DNA from: Erodium maritimum
Lineage: Eukaryota > Streptophyta > Magnoliopsida > Geraniales > Geraniaceae
Direction of reading: 5' to 3'
DNA length: 64,000 nt
Assembly: GCA_963921825.1 (NCBI GenBank)
Contig: OY997593.1
Span: 46,391,111 to 46,455,110 of the forward strand
Part shown: piece by piece, positions 10,961-22,264 of the stretch
How the letters are laid out: each line of letters opens with the position of its first letter
How positions within the stretch are numbered: the stretch's first letter is position 1
Made by a program: the position numbers and the translations under genes
Notes under the pieces: generated by a model
What the model saw: only the letters and a program-made list of their open reading frames with translations
Database searches by the model: none
Told to the model about the DNA's origin: nothing

Positions 10961-11677
10961 TTATTCATAAGCTCTCAACTTTAATTTGTCCAGCCCCGTA
11001 TAGTTGCAACCACTTTCCCACTTAGTGCCAATACTCGTTGGCCAACAAAGCAATCCAAAGAAGTGTATTGATAATTCATGATAATCAAAACGAAATAGTC
11101 TTGAATATACCTCGAATTTTTCTTCAACAATCAACATGTGACCATGACGCGTAGAGGACTCCTTATCAGTAATGTTGACAAGAAAAACATCATTTCTTAG
11201 CCCAAGAAGGTTCTGAAGTAGTTCAACTCGCCCAAGCAAAACATCATTTGTCTCCACAAATGCATTCGCATGCCATTGTTGTGATATCAACACATTCGTC
11301 ATTTGAATATCACCTTTGAACAATTCTGCAAACTCGTCCAAGAACATATCATAGCTATTGTTGGATGGACCCATAATTAACAAGTTGTGCACAGAACATA
11401 CGATTTGGTCTTGCTCCAACAATTCTCGTTCTTTTTGGCCAGATTGTTTTTGTTGCGTAAATGTTGCCTTAGGTATTACCTCTTGCTCATTTTGTGGACA
11501 TTGTTGCGTAGACAACTTAGCCCAAACTAGCTTCTCGGCTTTTCTCTGTTGCTCTTTGGCCGTTAAGTCCACCAATTTTTGGAGAGTGGATTGCATTTCC
11601 GAGAGGATTCGCCGCATGTCACCCCCTTCACTTGTTGGAGTCTGGTGTCGAGGTTGGTGTGAATAATATGCCATCAA
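10961..11677 (-). CDS. Conserved-looking ORF of unknown function in LARD-like element, 238 aa
   Basis: Single uninterrupted frame starting MMAYYSHQ just inside the primer binding site and ending LKLRAYE shortly before the polypurine tract. The N-terminal third (DMRRILSEMQSTLQKLVDLTAKEQ... split here by sense) looks like a charged amphipathic helix or coiled coil (roughly residues 20-60). The middle is polar, with no zinc knuckle. The end, with GLDKLKLRAYE running into the tract, resembles the tail of plant gypsy polyproteins, suggesting an element that lost the rest of pol. I recognise no enzymatic motif. It may be a gag-like protein or a passive remnant; its openness over 717 nt is notable beside the decayed neighbours. 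Confidence 0.6.
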   Translation of the reverse strand: MMAYYSHQPRHQTPTSEGGDMRRILSEMQSTLQKLVDLTAKEQQRKAEKLVWAKLSTQQCPQNEQEVIPKATFTQQKQSGQKERELLEQDQIVCSVHNLLIMGPSNNSYDMFLDEFAELFKGDIQMTNVLISQQWHANAFVETNDVLLGRVELLQNLLGLRNDVFLVNITDKESSTRHGHMLIVEEKFEVYSRLFRFDYHELSIHFFGLLCWPTSIGTKWESGCNYTGLDKLKLRAYE

Positions 11678-11699
11678 TGGCTCTGATTTAGAGCGTTTA

Positions 11700-11711
11700 G
11701 CTCTGATACCA
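11700..11711 (-). promoter_or_regulatory. Primer binding site (tRNA-iMet type)
   Basis: Minus strand TGGTATCAGAGC, two bases inside the 5' LTR end. This is the usual plant initiator-Met tRNA primer site and fixes the orientation of the element. Confidence 0.9.
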
Positions 11712-11713
11712 GA

Positions 11714-12331
11714 TGATACGGGAACGTGGTGGTAGGATGGAGAACCTTAGCTGGCCGTACATCACTCTCTAAGGTTCTAATGGATGAAGATGGAGTCGAT
11801 GATGGAGATTGCTTCAACTGGTCGTACAACACTCTTTGAAGAATCGAAGTAACTAGGAGGATAGATGGTGGATTGAATAACGCCACATCGATTATGGAAA
11901 GTCTGTGATAAATCGAAACACTCAAACTTCAAGGATTCACACACATGAAGATTGAAATGCGATAGGTTCTTCCGAGAAGAAAACTCGAATTTTTATTTCA
12001 TAAAACTTGCATAAACTTGTCTATTACATTCTGAAATTGGACCTTCTTAAATAGGACAGCAGCAAAACTTGAAATTAATTACTTTGGACAACTAAATGAC
12101 TCTTTGTTTATCTAAATATTGGAAATCTGCAAATCAGCACAAATGGCTCATTAATGGTCTTGAATTCATCTCCCTTGCATTGAAATAAGTGGCTGATTTG
12201 TCTTTGGAAATATGGAACAAATTGCCTTCATTAATTCCTTGGAAAGAGTCAAAACAGATTTGTTGGAATCTTGAATTGATTTTGAATGCCTTCTTGATTT
12301 CCCTTGAGAGCTAGTTTCGATGTCCACATCA
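11714..12331 (-). repeat. 5' LTR of the LARD-like element
   Basis: 618 bp, TGATGTGG at the element start and GTATCA at its end. It matches the two pieces of the 3' LTR (8697-9002 and 10581-10925) closely throughout. The minus-strand reading frame at 11674-11925 is LTR sequence and is repeated at 8666-8869. Confidence 0.88.
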
Positions 12332-13287
12332 TTAGTACCATGCGTTTTGTAACGTGTAAAAACAATTTCCACGTTTTGTAACCGTCGTTTTCGGGTAAAT
12401 TTTGGAATAAGGTTAATTACGACTAACTACCCTAATGTTGGTAACTTTTAACACAATTATCTTATTCAGTTAACTCTGTTATTTTTTAGCAAAATGACTA
12501 AAATACCCCTAAATAGTCCAAAAAAATTATACTAACCCTTAATTGACCAACGTAAACTTTTTGAACAAAATATTTTTAAATCATTTATATTCATTAATAT
12601 ACAAAAAAAATTAAAACAAATTTAAAAAAAGAATACTAATTAATTTATAATTCATATTTTAATTTTATTTTGTTTCACTATTTCCATTTTCAATTTTTTT
12701 TCATTAACTTTATCAAAATCAGTTTTTATATTAGTTTATAAAATATGTTTTAGATTTGTAAAATCTATTTTCAAATTTAATTTAATTTTGTAAAATTTGA
12801 CTTCAATCATTTTTAATATAAAAAATCATGTTTCATATAAAAAACATAAATATATGTATCATTTTTTAAATCTTATATTTTTCTCAGATCAGGATTTAAT
12901 TTGTTATATCTAATTTTCTATTTGATTTTTTCTAAAATAAATACTTATCATATATTTATTTAAAAATCTTTTTATCATTCTTTACATTAAATAAGAAATT
13001 ATTCTTTTTAATTTTTCCCTAAAACTAAGTCTAGTCCATCCTTGCAACAGAGACTCCATCACCTTGCAACAGCCAAACATGAATCGATCCAAGAAATCAG
13101 ATGAAAAAAAATGGTCCCAAACATGAACAGATCCAAAAAACAATTCCAAACATAACCCTAATTTGTAATTCATCTTATTCGAATTGAAAACGTAACGGCG
13201 ACGCTGACCTGCACCGAGATGCACGACTTCCTCTTCTTCTCCGTTAAACCCCACCGAAGCACACCCAAAAACAACACTTTAAGCTTA
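12332..13287. other. AT-rich intergenic DNA without a gene
   Basis: 12412-12540 has the style of a MITE end (repeated short phrases such as ACTAAAATACCCCTA), but no partner terminus was found. 12540-13020 is about 80 percent A+T low-complexity sequence. The minus-strand frame at 12982-13254 has no recognisable domain. Confidence 0.45.
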
Positions 13288-13445
13288 GAGCATCTCCAAT
13301 GCTATTTTGTTGGTGCTGATTGTTCGTGTTGATTGTTGGATTAAAAAAAATTAATATTTCAACACTCTCTCAACCAACAGTCAGCACGAACAGTCAACAA
13401 CCTCTAGTGGTTGCATGTTCGTGTTGACTGTTCATGTTAACTATT
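13288..13445. repeat. PIF/Harbinger-type terminus with internal inverted repeats
   Basis: GAGCATCTCCAATGC at 13288 follows TTA (13285-13287). Both are typical of plant PIF/Harbinger and Tourist elements (3-bp TTA target). Inside are inverted phrases around TGTTCGTGTTGA and TCAACACGAACA. The matching right terminus was not found before the next element at 15248, so the right side is probably lost. Confidence 0.6.
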
Positions 13446-13649
13446 CGAATAAGAAAAATACATTTTCCAAATGTATTTGACAAAATAGCTTATATTGCAT
13501 AAAAGTCGAATGACAATGACATGTTGAACGAAAATAATTTAAATGCTAACATTGAGCTCAAACTAACTAGCATGCAAATACAATTAAGCGTCGTCATATT
13601 TATGCCAAATGTGTTCGACGAGGCCGTCCTTCAAGCAATAATGAGCACT

Positions 13650-14899
13650 TTTATCCTACATAATCTGGGTGTTTCCAACTATGACATGGGATGGGACAAA
13701 GCTTCCTCGCGTAAATGTTGGCTCGCTTGGACCACCCTCATATGTTGGTTCAATGAAGCCATCATATGCATGACGTTCTACCTCGACTATCATATTGTGC
13801 ATGATAACACATGCATTCATGACTAAGCCAAGGGATTAGGGCATCCACGTTCGACTCAATCGAGTGATAATGTGAAACCGAGATTGAAGGACCCCAAATA
13901 CTCGTTCCACGTCCTTCTTGCAAGCTTCTTGCACTTCTGCAAACTTCTTCTATTTCGGTCACTAAGCCAATGAGATTGTTTTCACAAAAAATGGCCATGA
14001 AGGGTAAATACCTTCAGCAAGATAATACGGAAGTGTGAAGTGGTTACCATTTACCATATATCGGACCGGTGGTTTCCAACCATTGATAAAGTCCGTAAAC
14101 AGTCTGGAATAGTTGAGCCCAATTAAGTCGTTGTTGGATCCCGTCATGACGAAAAATGAGTGCGAAATGTATAAGTCACGCGTGGCAACCGCCTTGAGGA
14201 CCACGATTGGTTTGTTCCCGTGGTCCCTCCTTGAATATGAGCCCTTCAAATCTGTTGATCAATTCTTTCATTCGTAGTGCATGCAGTTAAGACTATCAAG
14301 CATTCTCGGAAATCCACGCGCTTCATTCACCGCTAAAATGTAGTTCATATCAACCCGTGTTCGCCTACGCTAGTACGTCGGACCGAAGATAGTAACGACT
14401 CCCCTGCAAAAAAAAATCACAAACTACAAAGCCGTGATTTCGCCTATTTTCAAGTACTCGTCCAGTCCATCGCTGCAATTCCATAACACAATTTCCTAAT
14501 GGCCGCAATACATTTTTGATACGAAGATAACGAAACCCTACTCACATAGTCAAGATGTTGACTGAAGTACACATCGATATCCTCAAATTCACGGAGAAAG
14601 CGGAGGAACACAGCCTTTGACATTCTGAAACGACTACAGAAATGCACCTCCTTTTATACAGGGTTCGTACCGAATTAGTCGCGCATTAAACGTTTGTTTG
14701 CAGCTTCTCGGTCTAGTGCGATGTAGCTTCTCTTCCGTGGTTGTACTACGGTCATTACGTCGTCTAACAAACCCTGAACGACCTCGATGGACATGCATTC
14801 TTGGAGTTCTCCCTCCAATATTTGCTCGAAAGCAAACTTGTTGGCACGAGCATCGGCATTGTTCGCCATTTCAATGAAAAAAACAAAATCAAAACCCAT
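13650..14899 (-). pseudogene. PIF/Harbinger transposase (HARBI1-like, plant transposon protein), decayed
   Basis: Family role: DDE nuclease that cuts and pastes PIF/Harbinger elements. Segments in family order on the minus strand: 14675-14899 (start MANNADAR, charged N-terminus), 14450-14647 (RFRMSKAVFLRFL, LSSYQKCIAAIRKLCYGIA), 13962-14249 (KPIVVLKAVATRDLYISHSF, GSNNDLIGLNYS, NGNHFTLPYYLAEGIYPSW), and 13650-13960 (EVQEACKKDVERVFGVLQS, ending NACVIMHNMI). These are hallmark HARBI1 blocks. They lie in different frames, with several stops (for example after the MP of the last block and between 14340 and 14450), so no functional protein is possible. The first catalytic Asp region (usually LGSLDCMHW) is not legible. 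Confidence 0.85.
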
Positions 14900-15247
14900 G
14901 AATCAATTTCACTAATTTACCCCAAAATCAAAACCAAACGACTAGTAGCCATTTTGGAATAACATGTCGAAAAATAGAACTTACAGTAACAAGAGATTGG
15001 TACTTCTTTTTGTGTTTTCTTCTACAAGTGACGGTAAAACTTTTGGTCTGCTCAAAATTCTACTTGTTTGGCTTTTTAACAAGAACTGCTCATCGATTAA
15101 AGCTTATGTCAATATTTTTTATAAAAAGGGTCAATGTCAATTATATGTCAATAGAATTTAAGCACCGTTAGAAATCCATAATAAAAACATTTGTAGTTTT
15201 TTTTTGACGAAAAACAGAAGACATCAATTTTATATATCAGTCAAAGT
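14900..15247. other. Unassigned DNA between the Harbinger remnant and the chromovirus
   Basis: No gene is seen; the plus-strand frame at 14964-15161 has no known domain. It may include the right part of the Harbinger element, but no terminus is visible. AAAGT (15243-15247) directly precedes the LTR and would be the left target duplication; its partner is lost. Confidence 0.4.
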
Positions 15248-18055
15248 TGTAAAACCCGGCTTGTTTTAAAAGGGTAATAGTTTGCCATCTGAAACGTGGG
15301 GGTAGGAACTTGCAACATTTTTATTGTTGAAAAGAAAAATAAAAAAGAAGAAGAGGGATTTGGGTTGTTGAGCTGGACTGGCCCGGTCTGAAGACCAGGC
15401 CCGACTTACCTACGTGGGCCAAGCCCACGCATCGCCTGACTCGGCCCAAGAACGCGCGCGGCCCAGGCCTCACCACAAAACCCTAGCGAGAGTCACTTCA
15501 GCTCCCACTTTCGGGCACGAATACCTAGGCGCTTCTTCTTCCTCGAGCGCCTCTCTCTCTCGCGAATCGAACCAGTCCGGAGACGACTTCCCGTTCTCCG
15601 GCCTCTTTTCTTCTCCCTTCTACTCCATCTTCTTCTACTCTTCCCCGTGACAAAGCCCCACCCACTGAAACCCTCTTCCTTCCCTTCTTCTCCCTCGAAC
15701 CAGAAGAAACCCTAGCCGCCGTCTTCGAACCAGCTCCGCCGCGCCTTCAACAGTGAAAATCAGACTCGGTGAGCCTCATCTCGAGCTGATTCGTCCTCCC
15801 ATCGACCCATCGCTTGAGAATCGAGAGCCCTTGAGCTCGTTTTGAGCCGGGAGTGACCGAAGAGGAACGACGGAGTCTTCAACCTCCAGATCTGGCTTTC
15901 CTCCCGCCGGCGACCTCGAACTCGTTAGATCTGAGACGGGGACGAGTATTGGGTCATGCCCGAGCCACCGCCGCCTCGTCCACGCATCGCTGGGAACCTG
16001 ACGCTCATCTTCGCCCCTTTTCCCCACTGGCGAACGCCCTTGGCGCCATAGGCGACGGCCAGAGCAGCTCAGGCTCGCCGGAGCTAGAGCCAGCTCAGTC
16101 TCAAGCCTGAGCAGGCCTTGGGCCTGGGGAAATGTTGGGCCAGATAGTCCTGGGCTATGATTCGACCCTTGGGCAAGATCCAGAGTCGGGCTTGGGTCAG
16201 GCCCAAGTCTTTGGACTGGGTTCTAACTCGGGTCCGGAGCCGGGTTCGGGTCGGATCTGGGTCCGACCGGGTCTGGGTTCTGGACCGGGTCGGATTCGGG
16301 TCTGGTTCTCGGATCCGGGTCGGATATAAAGTGAATTAATTTATTTAATGAATGTAATTATAAATTGGACTAAAATCAGATAATTCACGGACTATCAGTT
16401 AAATTAAAAGACGAAACTGTTAAATCAAAGGACCTTGGACTTTACGGGACTGATTGGACTTTTACTTGTTAAAACCCAGACGTGGACTTCGCGGACTTCG
16501 CCCTAGAAGACCCGAGTTAGGCCAGGTCGTCAACAGCTAGGAGACGTAGCTGTGTGATCGTCTTGAGGTAGGGAAAAACACTAAACTCATATGATAATTT
16601 CAATAACGCTGATAGCATGCCTATAGGATAATAAAACCGGAAAGGTCCTAGAACGCATATAGGATGTGATTCACTAGAATAACTGTTTTTCGATTAAATA
16701 ATAACCGGACGAGTCTTAGCAACATGTAGGATGTGATTCACTAGTTTAGCTGCTTTCAATACTTGGGAAATGGTCGTGCTGGTAGAATGGCCATGTCGAG
16801 CCTTAGGACTTGCTTGTTGATTGTTTGTATGATTGATTGTTCGCCCTTGAGGCCGTTGCATGCTCCGTACTTAAGATAAGATAAGAGTCGAACTAGATTA
16901 ATAGAAATATGATGATTGTAGCATGAACGGTATTTCGTACCTTGATTGATCGATTGAATGAACTTTGAGTGTGAATTGGTTGTGACTTTGGATATGATCG
17001 GGTGAGTGATAGACCGATGGGACGTGGTTGGTAAGTCAAATGGTAAGATTGATCTGCTATGTTGTGTGTAACTGTGGTATGTGCGTTATATTTTCGGTTG
17101 TTTCGAGTGTGTGCACCCCGAGGGGGTAATCCGGGAAGATACCTAGGCCGATGTGCGGTTCCGGTATGGTATATGTCTATGCTCCCCGATGTGCTTTACC
17201 GGGAAGACATCTAGGCCGATGTGCATTTTCGGTATGATGTGATTGTTCACCCCGAGGGGGTAATCCGGGAAGACGTCTAGGCTGATGTGCGTTTCCGGTA
17301 TGGCGTGTGATTATTCACCCCGAGGGGGTAGTCCGGGAAGATATCTAGGCTGATGTGCGTTTCCGGTACGATATGTTGCGCGTTGTGGGTTTCGTCCCGA
17401 TGAAGGTAGTCCCTTGGAGACATTTCCGGGATCTCCGACGATACGCATTCTGAGGGAATGCTTCGGGAAGTCCTGATGGCATGTGTCTCCTCTGGACTGA
17501 GGGGCAATCTGATATGATGTACCGATCAGGGTACAGATCAGGGTTATGGATTTGATATTTATTATTTCGACAGTTGTGTACTTCTTTAAGTCAATTAGTT
17601 CCTTGTTGCACTTGTCATCTCATTATTGATATTCCTGAGTGTTACCTTCTCTAAATTATTTCTATTCTTGAAATTCTTATTTAATTTCGGTGGGTTACCT
17701 GTATCAATCAGTTTTACTGTTAAAATGGGGTCTCTTAATCTGATTACTTTTTCCCACTGAGCGAAAGCTCATCCCCTTTGTGTTTACTGTTGTTTTACAG
17801 GTTTCTTTGCTGAGTAGACGTCTCAGGGCTCGGGAGCTTATTGAGGGTCTGGGAGTCATCTTAGTAGTGACGTACTTCTTCTATTTGTTTAAAATATGAT
17901 GTTATTATTTCATTTTGAGATTTTGACTTAATAGTTGGTTTTGAACTATATTTTTATAAGAGATTATGCATTTAAAGTTCATCGTCGTGAATGTTATTTA
18001 AATTCTTTTAAGTTCACGTCTCGAGTCTGGTCAAAACCGAATTTGGGGCGTGACA
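15248..18055 (+). repeat. 5' LTR of the Tekay-like element (2,808 bp)
   Basis: Begins TGTAAAACCCGGC and ends GGGGCGTGACA. It contains a GC-rich portion (15400-16130) with chance reading frames, a GGGTCCGG/GGGTCTGG-rich repeat block (about 16190-16330) and a four-copy tandem repeat (17114-17374). The reading frames here are not genes: they are repeated in other LTR copies and have no domains. Confidence 0.92.
17114..17374 (+). repeat. Four tandem repeats of about 67 bp in the LTR
   Basis: Each unit begins with a CACCCCGAGGGGGTAATCCG-like phrase (second copy CTCCCCGATGTGCTTTACCG), then GGGAAGA, CTAGGC(C/T)GATGTGC and a TTCCGGTA ending. The block is kept in the 3' LTR (25713-25973) and, in reverse, in the third LTR at 62108-62308. 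Confidence 0.85.
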
Positions 18056-18058
18056 ATT

Positions 18059-18071
18059 TGGTATCAGAGCC
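18059..18071 (+). promoter_or_regulatory. Primer binding site (tRNA-iMet type)
   Basis: TGGTATCAGAGCC three bases after the LTR end; the standard plant initiator-Met tRNA primer site. Confidence 0.92.
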
Positions 18072-19168
18072 TGGTTTCATTTTGAAAATTGTTTTCAAAA
18101 CCTCGGACCGTACGTCAATTAGGTGGGTAGAGTTAAGTGGTCTAAGTTGTAGTACTCAGTGACGCAAGTCGGAAATACCCAATGCGTAGAGTTAGAACGA
18201 CATGAGTCTTAATTGTTAAGCGACTTGTTTAAGTTGGACTCATTTATGTAATGTTGTTCGCGTTGCTTGACTGGTACCTTTGCTCTATGGGCTGTATGCC
18301 TCAGTTGATCTGTGATGCCAACCGGTTGAGATGGGGGTTGGTTTATCGAGCGATGATCGAGCAGTTATGAATTGGTTGTTTGGTAAATCTTCTGTTAAGT
18401 GGGTTGCCACCTTGGTTGGCCGTTATTTAATTGATGGATTTGAAATGTTGACCTGATTGGGTGTTAATCGAGAAATTTTAGAAACCCGAGTGGTACTTGC
18501 GATATTTTACGGGGATGTGTACTTTTGCCGGTTGTGGTATACCTTGTGTGCTGAATGCTGTGTGAAATTGGTTATGAAATGTCCCGCTTAAGCGGATGGT
18601 CATTGGAATATACTAACGGGTGATGCCGAAATTTCTGTAAAACTGAAGTGTTTGCACTATCACGGGTTGACTCAGGGGCGCCACTATAGTCGAACGTGAT
18701 ATGGGGATGTCAAGTGGTTACAACGAGATTCGGGTACGCCTGAATCGGGTTGTAACGACGCGAGATCGACATGAATGTTGTAATGGAAAGAGAAAAGTAT
18801 TGAAAACATAAGAATTTGAACAACGCTAAGAAGTGTGAAATGACCCGAGTTATGATCTTGACCCCAGACTATGGGAAGATACCCGACCGAAGTGTAAGCC
18901 GGTTTGGTATGTTGCTGTGTGACTTGTTTGAAACTATGCCTCCTGCGGGAGTTGATTGATTATGTGATTTGTTTCTGTGAGACGCACAAGTGTGCGGGCT
19001 TCTCTGCTTATATGAAGTATTATATATGACTATACTAAGACTAAGTATATCGTTGGTCCGAGTATGATCTTGTGAATCGCGTGTGAACGTCTTTACTTTA
19101 ACGAACTGCTTCTTTTCGAAATCTGAGAAAACTGAACATGTGCATTATCCGTGCAGGGGATACACGAC
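18072..19168 (+). other. Untranslated leader of the Tekay-like element
   Basis: About 1.1 kb between the primer site and gag, where packaging signals would lie. No coding frame or repeat of note is seen. Confidence 0.7.
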
Positions 19169-20365
19169 ATGGCACTTACTTACGTACCGAGAGGCACCAG
19201 GAGACGCCTAGCTAGGGGCCGGGGGCAGCCACCTGTCACTGATCAGGCATGGGCATCTGAGGCCCAAGGTGCTGCTTCTACAGAGCACCAGAGAGATGAG
19301 GCCGGGCCGTCAGGGTTACCACCCAGGGTTCCTTTCGTCTCAGCTCCGACTCAGGCGACCCCTCTAGAGGAGGTGGTTCGCGCAATCCTTGTAGGGATCA
19401 TCGCTCAGCAGGGGACTACAACGCCAGTATCAGAGACCGTGCCTGCTGTTACTACAACCGCGGTTGACAGGACGGACCAGAGTGATAGCTATACGACTCA
19501 GGCTCTCAGGGACTTCCGTAGGCTGGGCACACCAGTCTACTCCGGGGGGTCAGACCCCGAGGCAGCCGCAGGGTGGCGAGAGTGGATTATTCGCAACCTT
19601 GATACTTCGGGGGTATCCGACGGTCGTCTGAGAGTATCTTTCGCGACCTTTCAGCTGGAGGGGTATGCATACAACTAGTGGCAGCATGTGCAGACCAGGG
19701 TTGGAGATGACTTTCAGATGTTCAACAGATTGTTCCTGGAGCAGTATTTCCCTCGGTCAGTTCGAGATGACCGACACCAGCAGTTTTTGGATCTTCGTTA
19801 GAGAGGTATGACCGTCTCTGAGTATGGGGCGAGGTTCACATCCTTATCTCGCTTCGCACCAGAGATGGTGCAGACCGAGGAGAGCCGCTGCAGGCGTTTC
19901 GAGAGAGGACTCATCCCGTCTATCGCGGATCGAGTTATTGCCTTCAGGACTGAGGAGTTCTCTGTACTAGTGGACCAGGCACTAGCCGTTGAGAGGCATT
20001 TCCGGGAGACCGCCAGAGCGCGGGAGATCAGGCCGAGGCCGAGTGGCTTCTTGAGGCAGTCAGAGAGCGGCGATCCTAGGAGGCAGAGGACCTCGGGATT
20101 CTTTCAGCCACAGGCCCAGTCCGATGGGATGCGACGGGTTGGGGCAGTAGCTTCTGTGGGACCTGCTCCGGTGGCACAGTTTTGTCCTTCGTGCCGACAG
20201 TTGGGTCATCTGGGCCGGGATTGTCCATTGAGTGGAGGAGCTGCAGACTGCGTCGTAGTTCGTCCGGCGAGAGCCGAGGAGAGGCCGCGTCCCGATGATA
20301 GGACATGCTATCATTGCGGCAGATCGGGGCACATCTCCATCGTGTGTCCTGACCGGGTTGGGTGA
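19169..20365 (+). pseudogene. gag: Gag of the Tekay-like element, interrupted
   Basis: Gag forms the particle that packages element RNA. The frame starts MALTYVPRGTRRRLARGRG (ATG at 19169; an upstream ATG at 19151 is in frame but less likely). The capsid region shows WREWIIRNLD, FQMFNRLFLEQYFP, YGARFTSLSRFAPEM and CRRFERGL, typical of retrotransposon gag. Two CCHC zinc knuckles follow: CPSCRQLGHLGRDC (20183-20224) and CYHCGRSGHISIVC (20306-20347). TAG stops at 19676-19678 and 19799-19801 and TGA at 20363-20365 break the frame, which otherwise continues into pol. Confidence 0.9.
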
Positions 20366-22264
20366 GGACCCGTACAACGACCACAGCAGGGGCAGACAAG
20401 CCAGACACCTCCTTTCCGCCAGCGTTAGGCTCAGGCTGCGAGAGTCCCACGGCAGGCTGCAGGAGTGCCAGCTCAGAGACATCAGCAGAGGGCTCCATAC
20501 CAGCAGGTTCTTCCACCACCCCCTAGAGGCGGGCCTCCGGCACAGCTGGGACGAGTATATGCTGTCACCGATTCCAGGACTGAGAGACGTACCGCCGACC
20601 ATGAGGCTACACAAGGTACGTGTTTGCTTTATAATTCTTGGGCATCATTCTTGTTTGATATTGGAGCATCTCATTCCTTCATCTTTTCTTCTTTTGTTTG
20701 TACTTTGGGGTTGAGGGTTGAGTTTCTGAGTAGACCGTTGTGTCTCGATACCCCTGTGACGGAAGAGGTAGTTTTGAGGACCGTGTGTCAGGACTGTGAG
20801 ATCCGAGTGGCGGATTGTCCTTTGTATGGTGACCTGCTTATACTAGATATGACTTCTTTTGATGTGATTGTGGGGATGGATTGGATGACGAGGTATCGGG
20901 CATCGATCGACTGTTATCGTCGACAGGTGACCGTGGTGTCGGGTGGCACAGTCGTTACCTGTTTTCTGGGCAGTAGGAGTGGAGTACTCCTATCTGTGTT
21001 GGCCGTGGATGATGAGTCGGTGACTGTGCAGAGCAGAGAGCTACCGAGAGCGGTATGCGAGTTCCCAGAGGTCTTTCCGGAGGAGATGTCAGGTTTACCG
21101 CCAGCGCGTGAGGTGGAGTTTAGGATCGACTTGATCCTGGGTACGACGCCGATTTCTATGGCCCAGTATCGGTTTGCACCAGCCGAGTTGGTCGAGTTGA
21201 AGAGACAACTCGAGGAGATTCGTGAGAAGGGTTTCATCCGACCAAGTGTTTCACCGTGGGGAACACCAGCCTTCTTCGTGAAGAAGAAGGGCGGAGCCTT
21301 GAGGATGTGTATTGATTACCGGAATCTGAACCGGGTTACGGTGAAGAACCGTTATCCAATGCCGAGGACCGATGACCTGTTTGATCAGTTGAGAGGAGCG
21401 AAATGCTTCTCGAAGATTGACCTTCGATCAGGGTACTACCAGTTGAAGGTCCGGGATGAGGACGTAGAGAAGACTGCGTTTAGGACTCGATATGGGCACT
21501 ATGAGTTCTTAGTGATGCCGTTCGGGTTGACGAACACGCCAGCAGCGTTCATGGATTTGATGAACGGGATATTCCAGCCCTACCTGGATCTGTTTGTCGT
21601 AGTGTTTGTTGAAGACATACTAATTTATTCGCCTAGTGAGGAGGCACATGAGGAGCATTTGAGGACAGTGTTGACCCTGTTGCGTACTCATCATTTGTAC
21701 GACAACCTGGAGAAGTGTGAGTTCTGGCTCGCGGAGGTAAAGTTTCTCGGGCACGTTATGTCCCGGGAGGGTATACTCGTCGATCCGACGAAGATCGACG
21801 CGGTCTCGAAGTGGGCACGGCCCAAGACTGTCTTCGAGATCCGCCTAGGGCTGATAGGGTATTACAGACGGTTCGTACATGACTTTTCACAACTAGCAGC
21901 TCCGATGACCGCCCTGACCCGCAAGGGAGCTGAGTTTGTTTGGACTGATGAGTGTGAGCACTCCTTCTTAGAGCTGAAGGCTCGCTTGACCACCGCGCCC
22001 GTGTTGATAGTGCCGGAGCGCGGGGTAGGTTATGATGTGTACTGTGACGCTTCTGGCGAGGGACTGGGATGTGTGTTGATGCAGTCCGGGAAGGTAGTTG
22101 CATATGGCTCGAGACAGCTAAAGATACATGAGCGCAACTACCCGACCCATGACCTTGAGTTGGCAGCAGTGGTCTTTGCTCTGAAGAACTGGAGGCATTA
22201 TTTGTATGGTGAGCGGTTCCGTGTGTTTTCGGATCACAAGAGCCTCAAGTATATTTTCTCTTAG
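20366..22264 (+). pseudogene. pol: Protease, reverse transcriptase and RNase H of the Tekay-like element
   Basis: Same frame as gag, with a further TAG at 20426-20428 and one at 22262-22264. The protease site reads DIGASHSF, where families usually have D(S/T)GASHSF. RT blocks: [57 protein letters not shown]. The catalytic F(V/I)DD motif reads FVEDILIYS, so the first Asp of the pair is Glu, which should abolish or greatly weaken polymerase activity. RNase H follows ([49 protein letters not shown]). The two active-site changes and the stops show a dead copy. Confidence 0.92.

Larger units (their letters stand above)
8697..12331 (-). mobile_element. Non-autonomous LTR retrotransposon (LARD-like)
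   Basis: In minus orientation the order is 5' LTR (11714-12331), primer binding site, one open reading frame (10961-11677), polypurine tract and 3' LTR (8697-10925). Both LTRs begin TGATGTGG and end GTATCA. The internal part is only about 0.8 kb and contains no protease, reverse transcriptase or integrase, so the element would depend on another element for movement. The 3' LTR is split by a LINE at about 9003-10580. Flanking 5-mers (GTAAC and TTAGT) do not match, so I cannot show a target duplication. Confidence 0.85.

Noticed and set aside
8692..12336. Target duplication for the LARD-like element
   Set aside because: The 5-mers next to the LTR ends (GTAAC and TTAGT) do not match; I do not claim one.
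13521..13826. Plus-strand frame of 101 codons
   Set aside because: Antisense of the Harbinger transposase, whose blocks are readable on the minus strand.
15414..16339. Several overlapping GC-rich frames (15414-15650, 15853-16110, 16132-16339) as host genes
   Set aside because: They lie in an LTR, recur in the 3' LTR with frame-breaking changes, and have no domain.
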